Assembly: GCA_903882665.1 (NCBI GenBank)
Contig: CAIRXW010000057.1
Location: 1 to 59,606 of the forward strand
DNA from: an uncultured Chlorobiaceae bacterium
Lineage (GTDB): Bacteria; Bacteroidota; Chlorobiia; Chlorobiales; Chlorobiaceae
DNA: 59,606 nt
Direction of reading: 5' to 3'
Shown piece by piece: positions 8,433-17,482 of the stretch (its first letter is position 1; the number at the start of each line of letters is the position of its first letter). The translations under genes and the position numbers were made by a program. The notes beneath the pieces were generated by a model. It saw only the letters and a program-made list of their open reading frames with translations, did not search any database and was not told the DNA's origin.

Positions 8433-11400
8433 ATGGCAAGCTCAACATCGACCTTTACTGCTGGCGGCGGCATGATAACGACTGACTTTGGAGGAGTGGA
8501 AACGGGATATAGTGTCGCCTTGCAGAGTGATGGAAAAATTCTTGTAACGGGCGGTACCATGGATGCCGACGGCTCTGTCCACTCACTTCTTGCACGCTAT
8601 AACGTCGATGGCAGCCTCGATTCAAGCTTTTCAGGTGATGGAAAGGTGATTATTGATTCCGGTCCAGAGTCACTTGGAGTGAGTGTAGCTGTACAAAATG
8701 ACGGCAAAATTCTCGTTTCAGGTGCCATTGATGACGGCAATGCCGGCGGTGATTTTTCCCTGATGCGCTTCAATGCCAATGGTAGCCTCGATACGAGCTT
8801 TTCAGGCGACGGCATCGCAACAACCGATTTTGGCGGTCTTGACGTTGGCTTCAGTGTGGCGACTCAGAGCGATGGCAAGATTATTGTAGCGGGAAACCAC
8901 GATGGTGACTTTGCCCTTGCGCGCTATAACGCCAATGGGAGCTTGGATACGAGCTTTTCCTGAGACGGGAAGGTCATCACAGACTTCGGAGGTTCTGAAG
9001 CGGGCAGCAGCGTTGCTGTTCAGGCTGACGGCAGGATTCTCGTTGCAGGCGTTGCATTGAATGGTAGCAATTGGAACTTCGCTCTTGCGCGCTATAACGC
9101 AAACGGTACTTTCGATACAAGCTTTTCAGGCGACGGGAAGCTCATCACAGACTTTGGCGGTAATCAGACCAATTGCAGCTTGACCCTGCAGAGCGATGGT
9201 AAGATTCTCGTGGCAGGGGGCAGCTATGAAGGCGGCCTCACCTTTGACGGATTCGGTCTGGCTCGCTACAATACCGATGGCACCCTCGATACAAGTTTTG
9301 GCGACGTCGGTACCGTCATCACAGACTTCGGCTCAAACTCTGCTGGACAGAGCGTGAAAGTGCAGGCTGACGGCAAGATTCTTGTTGGTGGCTTCAGTAA
9401 CGGGGATTTTGCCGTGGTGCGTTACAATGCAGATGGAACTCTGGATACCAATTTTTCTGGGGATGGAAAGGTCTTGACAGATTTTGGCGATTTCTAAGGC
9501 ATCAACAGCATCGCGCTTCAGGCCGATGGAAGAATTGTTGCAGTCGGGGGACACGGTGATAATATCCTCTCATCGTATGCTGATATTGCCCTTGCTCGTT
9601 ACAATGTTGACGGCACTCTCGATACCGGCGGTTCCGTCAGCGATACCACACCTCCAACAGTCGTGACCTTCAGCCCGGTGGATGGAGCTACCGGTACCGC
9701 AATCAGCAGCAACATTGTCGTGGGCTTCAGCGAAGCAATCCAGAATGGAAGCGGAACCATTGCCATTCACAGCGATTCAGCAACCGGAACGGTTTTGGAA
9801 AGCTACAACGTAGCAACGAGCGCCAATCTTTCTATTTCGGGCAGTACGCTCACCATTGACCCAACCGTCAATCTGGCAAGTAATACGCATTACTTTGTGA
9901 CGTTCGATGCTGGTTCTGTCAAGGACCTGGCTGGTAACTCCTATGCCGGGACTACCAGCTATGACTTCACTACCGCAAACGGCAGCGGCATGATAACAAC
10001 AGACTTCGGTGGCAACGACTATGGCCTGCATATGACGGTTCAGTCCGATGAGAAGATGCTTGTAGCGGGCCTCAGTAATGGCGACTTTGCCCTTGCACGT
10101 TACAACACCAACGGAAGTCTTGATACCACATTTTCCGTTGATGGCAAGGTAACAACACGTTTCAGTGGCAATGATTTTGTTTTCGGATCGGCGGCGGTGC
10201 AGCCTGACGGCAAAATCCTTGTCTCAGGGGCAAGTAACGGTGACTTTGCCTTGGCACGTTACAACGCTGATGGCAGCCTCGATACAAGTTTTTCCACTGA
10301 CGGAAAGGTGACGATATCCATTGGTATATATAATGACCTTGGTTCTGGTGTAATGGTACTACCTGGAGGCAAAATACTTGAAGTGGGTCTCAGCTACGAT
10401 GCATCCCATAACGGAAACATTGCCTTGGTACGCTATAATGCTGACGGAACTCTCGACACCAGTTTTTCCAGCGACGGTATTGTTACCACTGACTTGGGAC
10501 ATGATGAACAAGTGATGAGAAATGTGGTAGTGCAGAGTGATGGCAAGATAGTTGTGGCAGGTTCAACCTGGCTTGGTGACGGTCACTGCAACTTCTTTCT
10601 GGTTCGTTATAACGGAGACGGTAGCCTTGATACAAGCTTCTCCGGCGATGGTATCGTTACTACGGAGTTCAATTATCGTGATGAAGGGTATAATTTGAAT
10701 TTACAGGCTGATGGCAGGATTCTTGTTTCAGGTTCAAGTAACGGTGATTTTGCTCTTCTGCGTTACAATACCGACGGAAGCCTTGATACAAGCTTTTCAG
10801 GTGACGGCATCGTCACAACGGATTTTGGAGCTACTGACGGTGGCATCGATGTGGCGACGCAGTCCGATGGCAAAATCATTGTTGCGGGCTCAACATCTCA
10901 TCAAAATGTATGGAGTTGGGAGGGAGACACTACGATTCACCTGGTGGAGGGAATCAGTGACTTTGCCTTGGTGCGCTATAATGCTGACGGTTCTCTTGAT
11001 ACCAGCTTTGGCACAGGAGGCAAGGTAACGACTGATTTTGGAGTTACTGATGTTGCTTTAAGTTTTGCTGTTCTTGCTGATGGCAAAATCGTGGTATCGG
11101 GCACAAGTAGCGGCGACTTTGCCCTGGCTCGTTACAACAGTGACGGCAGCCTCGATACGAGCTTCACCGGCATTGCTGACACCACAGTACCGACAGTATC
11201 AGCGTTCAACCCGGCGGATGGGGGCATCGATGTTGCTGTTGGCCATAACATCGTGGTGGACTTCAGCGAAGCCATTCAGAGAGGAAGCGGTACGATAGTG
11301 ATACACAGTGGCTCAGTAACCGGCACACCTATAGCAACCTATGATGTGGCTACAAGCACCAGCCTTTCGGTATCGGGCCATACCCTCACCATCAACCCGA

Positions 11401-12143
11401 CGGCTGATCTTGCCTACGGCACCCACTATTTTGTGACGCTGGATCCCGGTTCAATAAAGGATCTTGCCGGCAACAGTTATGCTGGCACATCTGCCTATGA
11501 CTTTACCACAGAACAACATGTGGTTCTCTCTCCCATTACGGCAGGCTCAATAGAGAGTTGGGAGTATTTTGCCTCCTATGGTGATTTAAGGGGCTGGGCG
11601 CTACTTGATGGCGTGCTGGATGCGAGGGACTCGGCTAATTCTGCCTGGCACTATAACACGTTTGTGGTTCCGGGTATTGAGGCTCGGTCAATTACCTTTG
11701 ACGCATGGGAGTATCTTGCCTCCAACCCTGATTTGATGAATTGGCTTGCTGCCGATGGCCTCACTGATGCTGATGCGGTAACTGCTGCCAAGCATTATAT
11801 CCAGTATGGCTTCAACGAAGGTCGTCTCATTACTTTCGACTCTGCGGCATATCTTGCGGCGAATTCGGATTTACAGCACTGGATAAATGATCTTCTCCAC
11901 CTTAGCGGAGATGCAGCGAATGATTTTGCTGCCCGGCATTACATCTCATTCGGACGTTTTGAGCCTCGTCCAGACGGAAGCCATACTGTTCCTTTGGAGG
12001 TTTCCGCAGCCGCAGTCGACGAAGCATACACCACGTATATCGACTTGAATGGCGGCGAGGTGATCGAAACTCAGGTCGCCCTCAGCGGAATAGTCACACA
12101 ATCGCAGTTGCCCGCTCAGCACGAATTTGCCGGGGCTTTTTGA
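8433..12143 (+). pseudogene. Giant delta-60 beta-propeller / Ig-like protein with two in-frame stops
   Basis: One frame runs 1236 codons, interrupted only by TGA at 8961-8963 and TAA at 9495-9497. Both stops lie inside repeat units and no frame change occurs anywhere. The first 7 repeats (ARYN-x-DGSLDTSFSGDG type, delta-60 family) are followed by an SbsA-like Ig domain beginning TTPPTVVTFSP. Seven more repeats and a second Ig domain follow. Seven repeats suggest one seven-bladed propeller per module. The C-terminal part has three repeats of the EYLASNPDL...HYIQYGFNEGR type. The protein is probably secreted or surface-bound, though no classical signal peptide is visible. It is either a young pseudogene, a sequence with errors, or expressed as its 3' part: 9663-12143 is open for 826 codons. 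Confidence 0.8.
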
Positions 12144-12174
12144 TTCAATTAAAACTACCATCACCACTCCACCC

Positions 12175-12203
12175 AAAGCCCCGGCAACAACCGGGGCTTT
12201 TTT
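12175..12203 (+). terminator. Rho-independent terminator
   Basis: AAAGCCCCGG (12175-12184) pairs perfectly with CCGGGGCTTT (12191-12200) around CAACAA and is followed by further Ts. It is a strong intrinsic terminator 31 bases after the stop of the beta-propeller gene. Confidence 0.92.
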
Positions 12204-12300
12204 CGCCACCATTGGCTAATGCAGGATGTGTATCAAATGCACCCTTTTTGAAGAGAATAAAAATTCGCACGTCAAAAGTTTATTCCCTCTATTTCCTTGT

Positions 12301-12370
12301 TTATCTTGACTTTTCAAAATATCCCATAAGTATACGGGAGGCTTAAAAAACGGGATTATCAAGAAATTTG
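12301..12370 (+). repeat. Diverged 70-bp intergenic element, copy B
   Basis: The partner of 2136-2205, gap-free and about 73% identical. Here TTGACT is followed after 19 bases by TATACG. It stands about 85 bases before the glycosyltransferase remnant at 12456. Confidence 0.5.
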
Positions 12371-12455
12371 TGAAGTTCTTGTAAGGTTCAGGTCGGTTTT
12401 GATGTTTTTTCTTTGCTGTATCTCGTTTTAATGCAATAGTATAAATGGACGGGGC

Positions 12456-12887
12456 ATGTTGTTCGAGCTGTTGTACCGAATCCGTATTTCGCTGGCCGTC
12501 CATCTTTTTGTTGAGCCGCAGGGTGATCGACCCCGTTCAATGATGGTGACGAGTCGCTGGCTGGAGTCTTTGCTGTCGGGCTGTATTGTTGCTGGACGAC
12601 GGCCCATCTCACGCATGGCGGACGATATGCTCTTCTGGCAAAATTCGACGATTGAACTCTCAGAGGAACCGCAGGTTGCGGTTGACGAATTGATAGCTCT
12701 TTTGTCACGTAATGACACGCTTGAACAACAGCGGCATACCAATATTTCCCATATCTTTCGTCACCACGATTGGCGATACCGGATAGAGAGCTTTTGCAAA
12801 ATGATGGCTCTGCCGATACTCGTGGCACTGCCTGATGATCTGTTGCGTTTGCATGAGCTTGCCGATTCATTTGACCACTCTCTTTGA
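12456..12887 (+). pseudogene. Probable glycosyltransferase C-terminal remnant
   Basis: A reading frame of 143 residues resembling the C-terminal half of GT-B glycosyltransferases of the CgeB/Glyco_trans_1_2 type. It contains a block around SRWLESLLSGCIVAGRRP, equivalent to the donor-binding segment where such enzymes recognise the nucleotide sugar. A helical tail follows with HTNISHIFRHHDWRYRI, matching the usual R...H-x-W-x-x-R-x-x ending. The N-terminal acceptor domain is missing and no in-frame continuation exists upstream (stop at 12429-12431). I therefore read it as a truncated fragment; a small intact protein cannot be excluded. The opposite strand is also open but looks like noise. Confidence 0.45.
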
Positions 12888-13012
12888 TTTTGGCCAAAGA
12901 AAAGAGCAATTGAATGCCGTCAGCCGTTCCTGATCTTCTAAAAGAACCAGCATGTCCTGCATGAATGGTGGTGATACAGGTGAATGCGGCTTCCAGATTT
13001 TATTCAAACAAT

Positions 13013-13237
13013 CTATTCAGGATTTTCAACACTTTTTCCTGGCAAAAGTCCGGGAATATCAAAAATTTTCGCCCGAGCCGGTCCTAAGATGAAGCTTGCC
13101 GCAGTGAAGGTCAAACCACCGACAGCCGCGCCGGTCAGGGCATGGAGTGCCAGGGGAATGCCAAGCAGGGGAATAAGTACTGCTGCGGCAGCAGGAGGCT
13201 TTGCAGGTTGAAGCTTTTGTGGGTTATCTTCAGGCAT
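13013..13237 (-). CDS. Small hydrophobic hypothetical protein
   Basis: About 74 residues. After a short proline- and lysine-bearing N-terminus comes a long hydrophobic stretch (AAAVLIPLLGIPLALHALTG, then AAVGGLTFTAASFILG) compatible with one or two membrane segments. The polar C-terminus is rich in Pro and Gly. I chose the ATG at 13237; an upstream ATG at 13246 adds three residues. The family is not recognised. The coding call rests on the plausible membrane topology, since the other strand is also open. Confidence 0.45.
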   Translation of the reverse strand: MPEDNPQKLQPAKPPAAAAVLIPLLGIPLALHALTGAAVGGLTFTAASFILGPARAKIFDIPGLLPGKSVENPE

Positions 13238-13375
13238 TATTGTCAATTATTTGATGAAGCAAAAATAAATATTCACCGTTCAAAAAAAGGAAACAGCGCA
13301 ATATAAGCTTTTCTCTTTTTTTTGAGCTGAAGTTCCAAAAAAAATCCTGGCGCTTTTGACCGTAATCTTAAGACA

Positions 13376-13423
13376 TTTTTAAGCTCCGTTTCAGCCCTTT
13401 TAAAGGTTCATTGTGATATATTT
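13376..13423 (+). promoter_or_regulatory. 48-bp promoter-like element, copy 2 (upstream of zinc-ribbon gene)
   Basis: The same three 10-base blocks as 6489-6536 (TTTTTAAGCT, TTTAAAGGTT, TGATATATTT) with identical spacing. It lies 59 bases before the zinc-ribbon protein start at 13483, almost the same distance as copy 1 from trxA (63 bases between element and start). That geometry supports promoter function. Confidence 0.55.
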
Positions 13424-13482
13424 TTGTTGTAATAAAGTTTTTGATCGAGGGTCTGACCAATATCAACCAACAAGAGAATACG

Positions 13483-13794
13483 ATGAAATGTCCATCATGC
13501 AGTGCCGATTTGCTTCTCTCTGAACGTCAGGGGATCGAAATTGATTACTGTCCAGCATGTCGGGGTGTCTGGCTTGACAGGGGTGAGCTTGATAAAATCA
13601 TTGAACGATCGGCTTCTGAATTGCCCCGTTCCCGTCCAGCGGAGTATGACCGGGAGCAGGATCGGGAGTATCGAAGGGAGGAGTCGCATCATGGTCACCA
13701 CGACGATGACCACGACTATTTTATTGACCCAAAAACCGGTAGAAGAAAGAGACGGGGAGGTCCTCTGGGATTTCTTGGTGAACTCTTCGATTGA
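13483..13794 (+). CDS. TFIIB-type zinc-ribbon protein
   Basis: A 103-residue protein starting MKCPSCSADL. Two CxxC knuckles (CPSC and CPAC, about 20 residues apart) form the zf-TFIIB-type zinc ribbon, with the family block VWLDRGELDKII after it. A charged middle contains HHGHHDDDHD, a possible second metal-binding patch, and the tail is basic then hydrophobic (RRKRRGGPLGFLGELFD). Function in this family is unknown. An upstream TTG at 13441 is open, but the ATG at 13483 starts the conserved domain. It shares an upstream element with the second thioredoxin, hinting at joint control. Confidence 0.8.
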   Translation: MKCPSCSADLLLSERQGIEIDYCPACRGVWLDRGELDKIIERSASELPRSRPAEYDREQDREYRREESHHGHHDDDHDYFIDPKTGRRKRRGGPLGFLGELFD

Positions 13795-13886
13795 ACCGCG
13801 TCTTCTCTTTCAAAGCAGTTTGTGTCAGGCGCTCCTGCTGTTGTGGGCGCCTGTATTGTGAAATATTGATAAATTTATTTTTTGTA

Positions 13887-14396
13887 ATGAAAAACCCTTT
13901 GCGAACTCTTTTTATTGCGATTGTTGCCGTTGCGCTTACCTCTCTTTCTGCATGTGATCATGCGGCTGAGAACTCAAAAAATGCATTGTTAACCACTGGC
14001 GCAAAAATCGGGAGTGGCGCCATGCAGGGATCCCTTGATGAATTCTCCAAAGCCATCAAACTTGACCCGAAATCAGCCAGGGCTTATGCCGGTCGCGGGG
14101 CTCTTAAATATGCCATGGGCGACAGCAAGGGAGCTATAGCTGATCTTTCAAAAGCAATAGAGCTTGACCCAAAATCGGTCACAGCTTACTCCGGCAGGGG
14201 AAGTGCGAAATTTGCCACAGGAGATATTCCTGGAGCAACGGCTGATTTTATCAGTGTGGCACGCCTTGCACTCTTTTCTTCGTCCACCGGTGAATCTGGT
14301 AAAGAGGGAGGTAAAGACTCTGGTGGAGATTCAGGGAAGGAGTCAGGCAGTGACTCTGGCAAGGATTCCGGGAAAGAGCAGGAGTCTGGTAAATGA
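13887..14396 (+). CDS. TPR-repeat lipoprotein with Gly/Ser-rich tail
   Basis: About 170 residues. The ATG at 13887 gives a typical lipoprotein signal peptide ending LSAC. Two tetratricopeptide repeats follow (EFSKAIKLDPKSARAYAGRG and DLSKAIELDPKSVTAYSGRG) plus a partial third. The last 35 or so residues are low-complexity G/S/K/D/E repeats of the DSGKESG type, probably disordered and reaching into the periplasm. It likely scaffolds protein interactions at a membrane. It lies 57 bases before the P-ATPase gene and may be co-transcribed with it. Confidence 0.8.
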   Translation: MKNPLRTLFIAIVAVALTSLSACDHAAENSKNALLTTGAKIGSGAMQGSLDEFSKAIKLDPKSARAYAGRGALKYAMGDSKGAIADLSKAIELDPKSVTAYSGRGSAKFATGDIPGATADFISVARLALFSSSTGESGKEGGKDSGGDSGKESGSDSGKDSGKEQESGK

Positions 14397-14453
14397 TGGG
14401 CTTTGATGGCTGTGTGGTGAAGCTTCCGTTGAAATAACAGAACAGGAGTCTGG

Positions 14454-17129
14454 ATGAGTGCGATTGCACTATGGCATACATTGCGGGTTGATGAGCTTTT
14501 TGAAAGACTTGGCTCGACACCCGGCGGTCTCAGTGCTGCCGAGGCCGCTGGTCGGCTTGATGTTTATGGCGAAAACCGGATAGAGGCCGAGCGCAGGGCA
14601 AGCCCCTGGAAATTGCTCTTCGAGCAGTTCAAAAACGTGCTTATCATCACCCTTCTCATTGCAACAGCTCTTTCGGCTTTTCTTGGCCACGGTATTGAGG
14701 CTGTGGCTATTGCTGTTATCGTCTTCTTTGCTGTGCTGCTTGGTTTTGTTCAGGAGTTCAAGGCTGAGCGTGCTATTGAGGCGCTCAGGGAGATGGCGGC
14801 TCCATTGGCCAAGGTAAGGCGTGACGGGGAGGAGGTTGTGATCAATGCGTCGGAACTTGTTCCTGGTGATGTGGTTATGCTTGCTGCAGGTGATCGGGTA
14901 CCGGCCGACGCGCGGCTCCTGCAGGCAATGAATCTGCGCAGTGATGAGGCTTCACTCACGGGGGAGTCGCTGCCATCGGAAAAAGAGGTTGATGCGATTC
15001 TTGCGGAAAATGCTGGCCCCGGCGACCGCAAAAATATGGTTTTTGCAGGTACGTCAATCAGTTACGGGCGTGCGGTGGCACTTGTGGTTGCGACCGGTAT
15101 GCAGACGGAGTTTGGCCGGATTGCCACCATGCTGCACTCTGTAGAGACTGAAAAAACACCACTTCAAAAAAATCTTGACAAGGTAGGCTCGGTGCTGGCT
15201 CGTGCCGCTTTTGTGATTGTGCTGGTCATTGTGGCTTTTGGAGTTTTCCGTGGCCAGTCTTTCATTGAGATGCTTATTTTTGGTATAGCGCTTGCCGTGG
15301 CTGTTGTACCGGAAGCCCTTCCTGCTGTGGTAACCATCTCTCTTGCTCTTGGTGTGCAGCGCATGGTGAAACGCCACGCCCTCATGCGCCGCTTGCCTGT
15401 TGTTGAAGCCCTTGGCAGTACCACCGTGATCTGCTCCGATAAAACCGGTACCCTTACGCGCGATGAAATGACTGTTCGGGCACTCTATACCTCGGGAGTG
15501 CTGGTTGAAGTGAGCGGCTCAGGCTATATCCCGGAGGGTTCATTTACCGTTTCAGGAGGGGGAGCTTTGCCGGAGAGTATGCAGGAGCTGCTTCTGGCCG
15601 GACTTCTTTGTAATGATGCCCGGATTGTGCAAAACGGGGAGGGTGGCTGGCAGATTGCCGGAGATCCGACCGAAGGGGCCCTGCTTGTGGTTGCCCGCAA
15701 GGCAGGGCTTGATGAGTATACCCTGCAGCAGGAGTCTGAGCGTCTTGACGAGCAGCCTTTCTCTTCCGAGAGCAAACGGATGATTACCCTGCACAGGATT
15801 GGCAAGGTGATGACAGCAGTGGTCAAGGGTGCCCCTGAAGTTTTGCTTGCCGGATGTGATTTTGTTCGTGTCGGCGGCAGCATGCAACGGCTTGATGATG
15901 TGATGAGAGCTGCTCTGCTTGCAGAGGCTGATGCTCTTGGCAAAAGGGCGTTGCGGGTGCTTGCCTTTGCGGTGAAAGAGGTTGCGCAGATTCGGGGAGC
16001 TGACGAGGGAGCAACCTTTCTCGGGTTTGCGGGGATGATTGATCCGCCGAGAGCTGAAGCTGCTGATGCCGTGCGTCGCTGCCTTGAGGCGGGTATTCGT
16101 CCGGTCATGATTACCGGAGACCATCCCTTGACTGCTGAAGCTATTGCCCGCGAGCTTGGTATTTTGCGTGATGGAAGGGTGGTTACCGGCGCTATGCTGC
16201 AGTGCATGAGCGATGAAGAACTTTGCCGTTCTGTGGGTTCTGTTTCAGTTTTTGCGAGAGTTGCGCCTGAGCACAAGCTTCGCATTGTTGAAGCGTTGCA
16301 GAAAAACGGTGAAGTGGTAGCCATGACTGGCGACGGGGTTAACGATGCACCCGCATTGAAGAGGGCTGACATTGGCATATCGATGGGTATCACCGGCACT
16401 GATGTCTCAAAAGAGGCTTCAGCCATGATGCTGACGGACGACAATTTTGCCTCGATTGTAGCGGCAGTGGAAGAGGGAAGGGGGATCTATGACAACATCA
16501 AAAAATATCTGACCTACTTGCTCTCCTCCAATATCGGCGAACTTGGCCTGATGGCCGGAGCGACGCTTATGGGTATTCCTCTGCCGCTCTCTGCTGTCCA
16601 GATTCTCTATGTGAACCTTGCCACTGATGGTCTTCCGGCCCTTGCACTTGCTGTTGACCCGTCTGACCCCGACATCATGCTTCGTCAACCGAACGATCCG
16701 AAAAAAGGGATATTTACCCGTTCAATCCTGACGCTTATGCTTACCGGCGGTATCTGGTCAACCATTGTCAATCTCTCGCTCTTCCAGTTTGCCCGTGCTT
16801 CAGGCCGTCCTCTTGAGGAGGCTATGACGATGACCTTTGTCTCGCTGGTGCTTATCCAGTTTTTCAAGGCCTATAATTTCCGTTCTGAACGTGCATCAAT
16901 TCTCCGGCGACCCTTTGCCAACAAGTGGCTGAACCTTGCAATAGTCTGGGAGCTGGTGATGCTGACGGCCATTATTACCATTCCGGTTTTTCGTACACCG
17001 TTTGGAACATTTTTTCTCACACCTGAGGACTGGGCAATTGTGATTGGTTCGGCTGCGACGGTTGTGCCCATCATTGAACTGTTAAAATGGTTTCTGCGCA
17101 GGGGGCTTTTTGGAATCGGGCGGTCATGA
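14454..17129 (+). CDS. Calcium-type P-type ATPase (P2 class)
   Basis: An 891-residue cation pump. An N-terminal cation-ATPase domain is followed by the actuator motif SLTGESLPSEK, the phosphorylation site DKTGTLTR with Asp at residue 329, and the hinge MTGDGVNDAPALK. Transport-site residues seen in SERCA-type pumps are kept: PEALP in TM4 (Glu 287), SSNIGE in TM5 and NLATDGLPA in TM6. Together these favour Ca2+ (or Mn2+) export over heavy-metal transport. There is no N-terminal metal-binding domain. It ends before a strong terminator. Confidence 0.92.
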   Translation: MSAIALWHTLRVDELFERLGSTPGGLSAAEAAGRLDVYGENRIEAERRASPWKLLFEQFKNVLIITLLIATALSAFLGHGIEAVAIAVIVFFAVLLGFVQEFKAERAIEALREMAAPLAKVRRDGEEVVINASELVPGDVVMLAAGDRVPADARLLQAMNLRSDEASLTGESLPSEKEVDAILAENAGPGDRKNMVFAGTSISYGRAVALVVATGMQTEFGRIATMLHSVETEKTPLQKNLDKVGSVLARAAFVIVLVIVAFGVFRGQSFIEMLIFGIALAVAVVPEALPAVVTISLALGVQRMVKRHALMRRLPVVEALGSTTVICSDKTGTLTRDEMTVRALYTSGVLVEVSGSGYIPEGSFTVSGGGALPESMQELLLAGLLCNDARIVQNGEGGWQIAGDPTEGALLVVARKAGLDEYTLQQESERLDEQPFSSESKRMITLHRIGKVMTAVVKGAPEVLLAGCDFVRVGGSMQRLDDVMRAALLAEADALGKRALRVLAFAVKEVAQIRGADEGATFLGFAGMIDPPRAEAADAVRRCLEAGIRPVMITGDHPLTAEAIARELGILRDGRVVTGAMLQCMSDEELCRSVGSVSVFARVAPEHKLRIVEALQKNGEVVAMTGDGVNDAPALKRADIGISMGITGTDVSKEASAMMLTDDNFASIVAAVEEGRGIYDNIKKYLTYLLSSNIGELGLMAGATLMGIPLPLSAVQILYVNLATDGLPALALAVDPSDPDIMLRQPNDPKKGIFTRSILTLMLTGGIWSTIVNLSLFQFARASGRPLEEAMTMTFVSLVLIQFFKAYNFRSERASILRRPFANKWLNLAIVWELVMLTAIITIPVFRTPFGTFFLTPEDWAIVIGSAATVVPIIELLKWFLRRGLFGIGRS

Positions 17130-17157
17130 TTTTTTCTGATGCCTTGTGCTAAATTTT

Positions 17158-17195
17158 CCCGAATCGTTGCTACATTCAAGAACGATTCGGGTTTT
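17158..17195 (+). terminator. Intrinsic terminator after the P-ATPase
   Basis: CCCGAATCGTT (17158-17168) pairs perfectly with AACGATTCGGG (17181-17191), followed by TTTT. It is 29 bases after the ATPase stop. Confidence 0.85.
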
Positions 17196-17226
17196 GCAAT
17201 ACCATTATTAACAGTGGGAGAGTCTC

Positions 17227-17400
17227 ATGGCCATTGATTCAAAACTGCGTCTTGCTGCAAACGCAATTCAGGATGCAAAAAAACGCATGGAAAGAGCAAA
17301 AGATGATGCTGATGACGATTATGAGATACGTCAGGCATTGAAAATTCTTGATGAAGCGGCAGAGTATATACGTGGAGCCATTCTGGAACTTCCAAAGTAG
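17227..17400 (+). CDS. Small helical protein of 57 residues
   Basis: A short gene beginning MAIDSKLRLAANAIQDAKKR and ending AILELPK. It is preceded by a clear ribosome binding site (GGGAGAG at 17216-17222). The whole protein looks helical and highly charged, with an acidic DDADDDYE patch in the middle and regularly spaced hydrophobic residues, so a helical hairpin or short coiled coil is likely. The family is not recognised. It lies between two hairpins (17158-17195 and 17417-17436), so it is probably a monocistronic unit. Confidence 0.7.
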   Translation: MAIDSKLRLAANAIQDAKKRMERAKDDADDDYEIRQALKILDEAAEYIRGAILELPK

Positions 17401-17416
17401 GAGTGCGCCTCCAGCC

Positions 17417-17436
17417 ACGCAGCCGGGAGGCTGCGT
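17417..17436 (+). terminator. Hairpin between convergent genes
   Basis: ACGCAGCC pairs with GGCTGCGT around GGGA. It lies 16 bases after the stop of the 57-residue protein and 46 bases from the end of the convergent methyltransferase gene. There is no T-run on either side, so its role as a terminator is tentative. Confidence 0.4.
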
Positions 17437-17482
17437 TATGGCGGGGAGGAGAAAAAAGTGGTGATGAATTACCTCTTTTGGT

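Noticed and set aside
8961-8963. Selenocysteine or programmed read-through at the TGA
   Set aside because: The position is a glycine in all other repeats, a second stop of a different type (TAA) follows, and no SECIS-like hairpin is evident.
8433-12143. CRISPR-like or tandem DNA repeats
   Set aside because: The repetition is a protein-level delta-60 repeat with irregular DNA spacing and no spacer pattern.
12388-12909. Minus-strand gene of 173 codons
   Set aside because: The plus strand at 12456-12887 has glycosyltransferase-like features; the minus frame shows none.
14256-14270. Sigma-54 -24/-12 promoter (TGGCAC...TTGCA)
   Set aside because: The spacing is only 3 bases instead of about 5, and it lies inside the TPR lipoprotein coding sequence.
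15524-16444. Minus-strand frame of 306 codons opposite the P-type ATPase
   Set aside because: Low-complexity Ser/Pro/Arg composition typical of antisense of a coding gene; the ATPase motifs lie on the plus strand.
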